Below, piece after piece: positions 1 through 4,548 of a stretch of DNA of 6,550 bases. The stretch is from Elusimicrobiota bacterium (GTDB lineage: Bacteria; Elusimicrobiota; UBA8919). The stretch lies in contig DMMW01000016.1 in NCBI GenBank assembly GCA_003452965.1, forward strand, positions 4,222 to 10,771, in the 5' to 3' direction. A program made the position numbers and the translations under genes. Below the pieces are notes generated by a model, which ran no database searches, had not been told where the DNA came from, and was given only the letters and a program-made list of their open reading frames with translations. Numbering within the stretch: position 1 is the first letter of the stretch; each line of letters opens with the position of its first letter.

Positions 1-232
1 GTTGATGATTAGGTTGATGATTAAAGGGGTCACACCTAATTATTTTTAGAAGTTCAGGGGGACAACGGTGTTTAAACTGTTGAATTGTGAAAGAAGTTAT
101 CAGTGAAGTTGAAAAGGAAAATTGTCGCCAGAGGCGAACCTCGCCATAGGCGGGGGGTTGGGCGGGACTTCGGCATCCGAGAAATTTCCGGATAAAAAAT
201 AGTGTGTGATAATGCAGTAATCCGAAAAAACA
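1..232. other. Left-edge region without a supported gene
   Basis: No convincing gene lies here. Positions 1-24 are an imperfect 12-bp tandem duplication (GTTGATGATTAG, then the same with a final A). A short open frame from position 2 ends at TAG 47-49 and would read LMIRLMIKGVTPNYF. It could be the tail of a gene cut off by the window edge, but fifteen residues cannot support a call. An imperfect inverted repeat centred on GTTTAAAC lies at 63-82. GC-rich hairpins follow at 125-155, and ATCCG/CGGAT arms at 175-179 and 189-193 form a weak stem with no T-run after it. The stretch looks like intergenic, repeat-bearing DNA. Confidence 0.5.
125..155. repeat. Pair of GC-rich REP-like hairpins
   Basis: Two adjacent short stems stand out from AT-rich surroundings. 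TCGCC (125-129) pairs with GGCGA (133-137) around loop AGA. CCTCGCC (139-145) pairs with GGCGGGG (149-155) around loop ATA, with one G-T wobble. The arm CCTCGCC and an ATA loop also occur in the hairpin at 4864-4882 inside the transposase gene, so this may belong to the same repeat family. No GTAG directly precedes these stems, so calling them true REPs is inference. Confidence 0.45.
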
Positions 233-261
233 TTGACAAAAGAAAGTTAATTTAATAAAAT
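233..261 (+). promoter_or_regulatory. Sigma70-type promoter
   Basis: A perfect -35 hexamer TTGACA (233-238) is followed after exactly 17 nt by TAAAAT (256-261), five of six matches to the -10 consensus. An A/T-rich tract surrounds it. The expected transcription start is near 268. The first mature gene downstream on this strand is the tRNA-Leu at 774, so transcription would cross the whole tandem array. It may be the original tRNA promoter, pushed away by array growth. That is inference; the hexamers and spacing are seen directly. Confidence 0.6.
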
Positions 262-331
262 AAAAAAATTAAATTAAATTTAAAATAAAAAGTATAAAAG
301 AAATTACCGTTTAATAGTAGTTTTAACGCAA

Positions 332-531
332 GGCCCACCACTAAACCATTGGCGGGCAACAGCTTTGGCTGATTGTGTTCATAATAATAATGTAGTTCGG
401 TTGAGTAGTATACCTTTAATATTGCCGGGATGGCCCACCACTAAACCGTAGGCGGGCAACAGCTTTGGCTGATTGTGTTCATAATAATAATGTAGTTCGG
501 TTGAGTAGTATACCCTTAATATTGCCGGGAT
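332..531. repeat. Two tandem 100-bp units (A1, A2) with tRNA-Leu 5' end
   Basis: Positions 332-431 and 432-531 are tandem copies with a period of exactly 100 bp. I count three substitutions between them (348/448, 350/450, 415/515). Each unit opens with an imperfect palindrome, GCCCACC (333-339, 433-439) against GGCGGGC (351-357, 451-457). It then carries CAGC-TTTG-GCTG, an ATAATAATAATG run, and ends in TTAATATTGCCGGGAT. That ending is the upstream flank and first bases of the tRNA-Leu gene at 774. The sequence match continues three bases further (GGC) into the next unit. The high identity points to recent tandem duplication. Confidence 0.9.
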
Positions 532-598
532 GGCGGAATTGGTAGACCCGCCTACGTTCTTTCGAACTTTGGCGGGCAGGCGCAAGGGTTTCCCTTGC
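524..598 (+). pseudogene. Broken tRNA-Leu copy 1
   Basis: The first 24 nt (524-547) are identical to the 5' end of the intact tRNA-Leu at 774: acceptor 5' strand and D-arm up to GGTAGAC. A palindrome of about 34 nt then interrupts the D-stem. CGCAAGGG (581-588) resumes like the tRNA sequence after the D-arm, but the anticodon loop is replaced by TTT and no variable arm, T-arm or acceptor 3' strand follows. It cannot make a functional tRNA. Reading 581-598 as degenerate anticodon-arm sequence is inference; the 5' identity is direct. Confidence 0.65.
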
Positions 599-648
599 TG
601 CTCTTTAGTAGTAAGTAGTTTAGTTTTTCTAGTATGTTCTTTAATATT

Positions 649-723
649 GCCGGGATGGCGGAATTGGTAGACCCGCCTTCGTTCTTTCGAACTTTGGCGG
701 GCAGGCGCAAGGGTTTCCCTTGC
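649..723 (+). pseudogene. Broken tRNA-Leu copy 2
   Basis: This is the second copy, 125 bp downstream of the first and differing from it only at T679. It has the same 24-nt tRNA-Leu 5' end (649-672), the same D-arm palindrome and the same GCAAGGG-TTT-CCCTTGC hairpin, with no T-arm or acceptor 3' strand. The spacer after it leads directly into the intact tRNA gene, so this copy is the nearest relative of the junction that preserved the working gene. Confidence 0.65.
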
Positions 724-773
724 TGCTCTTTAGTAGTAAGTAGTTTAGTTTTTCTAGTATGTTCTTTAATATT

Positions 774-859
774 GCCGGGATGGCGGAATTGGTAGACGCA
801 AGGGACTTAAAATCCCTCGCTCTGTATGGAGCATGCCGGTTCAAGTCCGGCTCCCGGCA
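774..859 (+). tRNA. tRNA-Leu (anticodon UAA)
   Basis: An intact 86-nt class II tRNA. The acceptor stem is GCCGGGA (774-780) with TCCCGGC (852-858), and the discriminator is A859. The D-arm contains the conserved GGTAG. The anticodon stem AGGGA/TCCCT (801-805, 813-817) encloses loop CTTAAAA, giving anticodon TAA (808-810), which reads UUA leucine codons. A variable arm with GCTC/GAGC pairing follows, then T-stem GCCGG/CCGGC around TTCAAGT. The 3' CCA is not encoded, so it must be added by CCA nucleotidyltransferase. The gene sits at the downstream end of an array built from its own 5' end. It is the only complete copy seen here. Confidence 0.97.
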
Positions 860-872
860 ATAGAAGCAGTAC

Positions 873-946
873 ACAGGATACAGTAAACAGAATACAGTTA
901 TTATAGGAATTATTCTTTTGGTTTTAATTTGTGTACTGTATCCTGT
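873..946. repeat. 13-bp perfect inverted repeat after tRNA-Leu
   Basis: ACAGGATACAGTA (873-885) is the exact reverse complement of TACTGTATCCTGT (934-946), with 48 nt between the arms. Imperfect echoes of the arm lie next to it: GAATACAGTTA at 890-900, and GTGTACT at both 931 and 952. There is no T-run directly after the right arm, so it is not a standard terminator. It could be a dispersed repeat, or a weak transcript-end structure between the tRNA and the membrane protein gene. Function is not determined. Confidence 0.6.
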
Positions 947-966
947 ATCTCGTGTACTATATTTTT

Positions 967-1932
967 ATGAAAAAACGGATTATTTTAGGAATATTAATAA
1001 GTGTATTTTTTTTGTTCCTTGTTTTAAGAAATATTAATTTTAAAAATGTAATACAAATCGTTGCAAACGGTGAATATTTATGGATGTTACCCTGCCTTGT
1101 AACATATGCGCTTTCCTTTGTTTTTCGTTCTATTAGATGGAAATATCTACTTTTGCCTGTTAAAAAATTTAAAGCCAAACAACTTTTTTCAAGTTTAATT
1201 ATGGGTTTTGCTGCTAATTGTATTTTTCCTTTTAGATTTGGTGAAATTGTTAGAGCTTATATAGTCGGCAAAAAACACAATGTTTCGAAAAGCGCTTCTT
1301 TAGCTACTATTGTTTTAGAAAGGATAATGGATGGTGTCGGTATCTTATTTTTATTGGGAATCGCTCTGTTGTATTTAGAGAAAATTCCTCCGTGGACTAA
1401 AAAGGTAGTAGTTATTGCAATTCTTCTTTTTATAGGTTCGCTTGTTTTTGCCGGTATTCTTATTGTTAAAAAACATTTCATAGATTGGCTAAAGAAAATT
1501 CCGTTGTTAAAATATGAATTGAAAGAAAAGATTATAAGTAAGATTAAAAAATTTATTACAGGTTTTGAAGTAATTACAAATGTGAAGGGGTTTATTATGG
1601 TGATTGTTTTTTCGTTATGTGTTTGGATTTGCGAAACATTTAATATGTATTTTTTAATAAAAGTTATGGGGGTTCATTTATCATTTTTTACAATTATTTT
1701 TGTTTTATTTGCAACGGTTATAGGGGTTACTATACCAGCTGCACCGGGTTCTATAGGAACTTTTGAGTTTTTCTTTGTTGCAAGTATGATGTTTTTCGGT
1801 GTGACAAAAGAGAACGCAGTAGCGAGTGCTTTAATGATACATAGTTTTGGAATAATTTTCGTTATGGTGCTCGGAGTTTATTTCTTTTTTAAAGAGGGTA
1901 TATCCTATAAAGAGATTGCTTCTGCAGAGTAA
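967..1932 (+). CDS. LPG_synthase_TM/UPF0104 family multi-pass membrane protein
   Basis: A 321-residue inner-membrane protein with about eight hydrophobic segments, starting with a probable helix at residues 4-22. Conserved blocks of the lysylphosphatidylglycerol synthase transmembrane family (PF03706, as in YbhN and the MprF flippase half) are visible: FPFRFGEIVRA at 87-97, ERIMDG at 118-123 and PAAPGSIGTFE at 257-267. There is no soluble aminoacyl-transferase domain, so it is not a full MprF. Stand-alone members are thought to handle or flip lipids or lipid-linked molecules, and the substrate here is unknown. The ATG at 967 is chosen because the frame's upstream GTG (931) lies in a repeat and would put polar residues before the first membrane helix. 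No clear Shine-Dalgarno site precedes it. The gene ends 137 nt before the helicase gene on the same strand. Confidence 0.88.
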   Translation: MKKRIILGILISVFFLFLVLRNINFKNVIQIVANGEYLWMLPCLVTYALSFVFRSIRWKYLLLPVKKFKAKQLFSSLIMGFAANCIFPFRFGEIVRAYIVGKKHNVSKSASLATIVLERIMDGVGILFLLGIALLYLEKIPPWTKKVVVIAILLFIGSLVFAGILIVKKHFIDWLKKIPLLKYELKEKIISKIKKFITGFEVITNVKGFIMVIVFSLCVWICETFNMYFLIKVMGVHLSFFTIIFVLFATVIGVTIPAAPGSIGTFEFFFVASMMFFGVTKENAVASALMIHSFGIIFVMVLGVYFFFKEGISYKEIASAE

Positions 1933-1935
1933 TAA

Positions 1936-2059
1936 CCCCGATTAGAGATGTGTCTACATATTAAATGAATATTTAAGTATAACCGTGATAAAAACAATAT
2001 ACAGTCTTAATGGTTATAAACGGAAGCATTTGAGAAAACGCTTCCTATCTCTAACGGGG
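1936..2059. repeat. 124-bp nested inverted-repeat element before the helicase gene
   Basis: The ends are near-perfect inverted repeats: CCCCGATTAGAGAT (1936-1949) against ATCTCTAACGGGG (2047-2059), with one unpaired base. Inside lie ATATT/AATAT (1958-1962, 1968-1972), TATAACC/GGTTATA (1978-1984, 2012-2018), and a strong hairpin GGAAGC/GCTTCC (2022-2027, 2040-2045) whose stem continues after one A-C mismatch as TTT/AAA around GAGA. Folded as RNA, the outer stem would enclose separate branches. The right end carries the only G-rich tract upstream of the helicase ATG. It may be a small MITE-like element or a structured 5' leader; no target-site duplication is evident. Confidence 0.6.
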
Positions 2060-2069
2060 CGAGATATTT

Positions 2070-4226
2070 ATGAAGAATTTGTTTGACGATTTAAATAAAG
2101 AACAAGTGAAAGCGGTGCAATTTATAGATGGACCGCTTTTAATTCTTGCCGGTGCAGGGAGCGGTAAGACCAGAGTCATAACTTATAGGATTGCACATCT
2201 TATACAAAACGGCATAAGTCCTTGGAATATTCTTGCGATGACATTTACAAATAAAGCGGCTGCACAGATGCGGGAGCGTATTAATAATTTAGCGGGACCT
2301 ACGGCTTCAAATGTGTGGATTTCTACTTATCATTCTTTTTGTGCGCGTATGTTAAGGATGGAAGGTGTTAATGTCGGGCTTTCAAAGGATTTTGTTATTT
2401 ATGACGGTGACGATTCAAAGAAGGTTATTGAAAGTTGTCTGAAAGAACTCAATTTTGATGTTGAAAAATTCAAGCCGTCGGTTATCGCTGATATGATAGC
2501 ATCGGCAAAAGATAAATTATTGGATGCCGAGTCATATAGTGTTCACGCTATAACCACCCCAGAATCTATTAAGAAAATAGCAGCTGATGTTTATGAACTA
2601 TATCAAAAAAAATTAAGAAATGCAAATGCGGTTGATTTTGGCGATCTTCTGAGTTATACAGTTGATCTTTTCAAGGAAAAACGCGATATTTTGGAAAAAT
2701 ACCAGGAAAGATTCAGATATATAATGATAGACGAATATCAGGATACTAATTATGCCCAGTATGTTCTAACTAAGATGCTTGCATTAAAATATAAAAATAT
2801 TTGTGTTGTCGGTGATGACGATCAGGCGATTTATTCGTGGCGCGGTGCCGATGTAAGAAATATCATAGAATTTGAAAGGGACTATCCGAATACTAATGTT
2901 GTGTATTTGGAACAGAATTACCGTTCGACAAAAAATATTTTGGAATTGGCAGGTAGACTAATTCAAAACAATCATCATAGAAAACCGAAAAAATTGTGGA
3001 CAGAAAAATCTGATGGCGAGTCAGTAATTTATACTGAATTTGCCGATGAATTTAAAGAGGCAAACGGAGTATCTAATAGGATAAAAGAATTAGTTGAGGC
3101 AGAGGGTCAATCACTTTGCAATATAGCGATTTTTTATAGGACGAATGCACAATCAAGAATTTTTGAAGAAACATTTACCCGTTTTGGGATACCTTTTATT
3201 GTTGTCGGCAGCCAACGGTTCTACGAAAGAGCAGAAGTTAAAGATATTTTAGGATACTTAAAATTGATAAATAATCCGTCGGATAATTTAAGTTTTAAAA
3301 GGATTATTAATGTGCCGACGAGAGGCATCGGCAAGACAACATTTTTAACAATAGAAAAAAATGCTGTTGAAAAAGAAATTTCCTTATACGAATCGGCTAA
3401 GGATATGTATAACGTCGGGTTGCTTAAAAAGGCAGAAAAATTTATCAAACTTATTGATTCAATGATTGCTGAAAAGGAAAATATGGATGCTTCGGAAATA
3501 GTAAAAATAGTTATTAATGAAACCGGTTATTTACAGATTTTGGAATTACAAAATGATATTGAGTCACGTTCAAGGATTGAAAATATACAAGAACTTGTAT
3601 CTGCAATTGTAGATTTTGAACAAAATACGGAAGATAAAAAATTAGCTTCATTTTTGGAAAATATAGCGCTTATTTCTGATGTGGATGTCTGGAATGAAAA
3701 CAAGAGTTATGTTACACTTATTACACTTCATCTTGCCAAGGGACTTGAATTTCCCAGTGTTTTTATAACCGGTCTTGAGGAGGGGCTTTTCCCGGTAGGT
3801 AATTCTGCATATTCCATGGAATCACTTGAAGAGGAACGTCGGCTTTGTTATGTTGGGATGACACGAGCCAAAGAACACCTTTATATGTCAAGTGCTTCGC
3901 AGAGAAGAATATATGGCCAGCTTCGCTGGAGTATACCATCCAGGTTTGTAAGAGAAGTTGGTCTAAAACCGGAAATTACAGAAATGACGTTCAGAGATGA
4001 ATCTTTAATTGATACGGATATTTTAAAAGATGAAAATACGTCTTTTGCTCATAAAAAAACAAGCGGTTATTACAAAGGATTAATGATAAAACATCCCGAG
4101 TTTGGTATTGGTAGAATTATAGATATCAGCGGTTCCGGTGATGATTTAAAGGTTATAGTTCAGTTTGATGGCGGTTTCTGGAAAAAACTTTTAGTAAAAT
4201 ACGCAAATTTGGAAAAGATACAGTAG
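2070..4226 (+). CDS. pcrA: UvrD/PcrA-type superfamily 1A DNA helicase
   Basis: ATP-dependent 3'-5' DNA helicase of the UvrD/Rep/PcrA family, acting in repair, replication restart and clearing of proteins or RNA polymerase from DNA. All core motifs are present: Q-motif Gln12, Walker A GAGSGKT (28-34), Ia TFTNKAA (58-64), Ib STYHSF (85-90), Walker B DEYQD (221-225), III GDDDQAIYSWRGA (248-260), IV LEQNYRST (280-287), YRTNAQSR (356-363), V TLHLAKGLEF (552-561) and VI CYVGMTRAKE (593-602). The C-terminus (about 668-716) resembles the Tudor-like RNA-polymerase-binding domain of PcrA/UvrD. At 718 residues it is full length. Motif V has Leu where Ser or Ala is common. The ATG lies 10 nt after GGGG, inside the right arm of the inverted repeat upstream. 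gatC follows after 28 nt, so co-transcription is likely. The choice between the symbols pcrA and uvrD is a convention. Confidence 0.95.
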   Translation: MKNLFDDLNKEQVKAVQFIDGPLLILAGAGSGKTRVITYRIAHLIQNGISPWNILAMTFTNKAAAQMRERINNLAGPTASNVWISTYHSFCARMLRMEGVNVGLSKDFVIYDGDDSKKVIESCLKELNFDVEKFKPSVIADMIASAKDKLLDAESYSVHAITTPESIKKIAADVYELYQKKLRNANAVDFGDLLSYTVDLFKEKRDILEKYQERFRYIMIDEYQDTNYAQYVLTKMLALKYKNICVVGDDDQAIYSWRGADVRNIIEFERDYPNTNVVYLEQNYRSTKNILELAGRLIQNNHHRKPKKLWTEKSDGESVIYTEFADEFKEANGVSNRIKELVEAEGQSLCNIAIFYRTNAQSRIFEETFTRFGIPFIVVGSQRFYERAEVKDILGYLKLINNPSDNLSFKRIINVPTRGIGKTTFLTIEKNAVEKEISLYESAKDMYNVGLLKKAEKFIKLIDSMIAEKENMDASEIVKIVINETGYLQILELQNDIESRSRIENIQELVSAIVDFEQNTEDKKLASFLENIALISDVDVWNENKSYVTLITLHLAKGLEFPSVFITGLEEGLFPVGNSAYSMESLEEERRLCYVGMTRAKEHLYMSSASQRRIYGQLRWSIPSRFVREVGLKPEITEMTFRDESLIDTDILKDENTSFAHKKTSGYYKGLMIKHPEFGIGRIIDISGSGDDLKVIVQFDGGFWKKLLVKYANLEKIQ

Positions 4227-4254
4227 AGGCAAGTTAAAATTAAAAAGTGGGAAT

Positions 4255-4548
4255 ATGAAGATAACTATTAAAGATGTGGAATATGTAGCGAAATTAGCAC
4301 GGCTTGCTTTATCTGAGGAAGAAAAGGCTAACTATACTCAGCAGTTGAATGCAATTTTAGAGCATATGGATGAATTGAATAAATTGGATACATCAAAAGT
4401 ATTACCTACTTCGCATGCCATTCAAATAAACAATGTTTTTAGAGAAGATGAAGTTAAAAAATGTGATAATACCGAAGATATTATAAATAATGCACCTGAA
4501 AAAGAGGATAGGTTTTTTAAAGTAAAAAAGGTATTCAATGATTTGTAA
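4255..4548 (+). CDS. gatC: Asp/Glu-tRNA amidotransferase subunit C
   Basis: A 97-residue small subunit of GatCAB, which converts misacylated Glu-tRNA(Gln) and/or Asp-tRNA(Asn) to the correct amide form in the cytoplasm. GatC wraps around GatA and stabilises it against GatB. Family features visible are the N-terminal helix with VAKLARLALSEEE (11-23), the central ELNKLDTSKVLPTSH block, FREDEV (62-67), NAPEKEDRFFKV near the end, and normal family length. It lies 28 nt after the helicase stop. A GGGA tract sits only a few bases before the ATG, so the ribosome site is poorly spaced. Its last 11 nt overlap the transposase-like gene, whose Shine-Dalgarno site lies inside the gatC coding sequence. 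gatA is separated from gatC by that gene. Confidence 0.96.
   Translation: MKITIKDVEYVAKLARLALSEEEKANYTQQLNAILEHMDELNKLDTSKVLPTSHAIQINNVFREDEVKKCDNTEDIINNAPEKEDRFFKVKKVFNDL
4526..4531 (+). promoter_or_regulatory. Shine-Dalgarno site of the transposase-like gene, inside gatC
   Basis: AAAAGG ends 6 nt before the ATG at 4538, a normal spacing. It is embedded in the gatC codons for Lys-Lys-Val near the end of that gene. This supports 4538 as the true start and suggests that ribosomes finishing gatC can restart on the overlapping gene. Confidence 0.6.

Larger units (their letters stand above)
521..770. repeat. Two tandem 125-bp units (B1, B2) with interrupted tRNA-Leu
   Basis: Positions 521-645 and 646-770 are tandem copies with a period of exactly 125 bp. 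They differ at one base (A554 versus T679). The match continues for 27 bp into the intact tRNA gene (771-797). Each unit has the tRNA-Leu 5' end through the D-loop, a palindrome CCCGCC...GGCGGG (547-576, 672-701) with inner GTTC-TTTC-GAAC, a second perfect hairpin GCAAGGG-TTT-CCCTTGC (582-598, 707-723), and an AT-rich spacer ending in the tRNA upstream flank. Near identity implies recent duplication. Confidence 0.92.

Noticed and set aside
2..49. C-terminal end of a gene cut by the left edge
   Set aside because: Only fifteen codons remain, including a 12-bp tandem duplication, and no family could be recognised.
175..193. Rho-independent terminator (ATCCG/CGGAT)
   Set aside because: The stem is short and AT-rich in the loop, and is followed by an A-run on the plus strand with no T-run on either strand.
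552..561. Loss of function in helicase motif V (Leu in place of Ser or Ala)
   Set aside because: The position is somewhat variable in the family and all other motifs, including the catalytic ones, are intact. I see no sign of inactivation. The coordinates given here are residue numbers of the helicase.
332..770. CRISPR array
   Set aside because: The repeated units are 100 and 125 bp long, only two copies each, directly adjacent with no variable spacers, and no cas genes are nearby.
379..874. Minus-strand open frames across the tandem array
   Set aside because: Their translations are read through the repeats and the tRNA gene, have no recognisable domain, and are repeated only because the DNA is repeated.
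931..966. Upstream GTG start for the membrane protein
   Set aside because: These codons lie in the inverted repeat at 873-946 and add no family sequence. The ATG at 967 begins directly before the first membrane helix.
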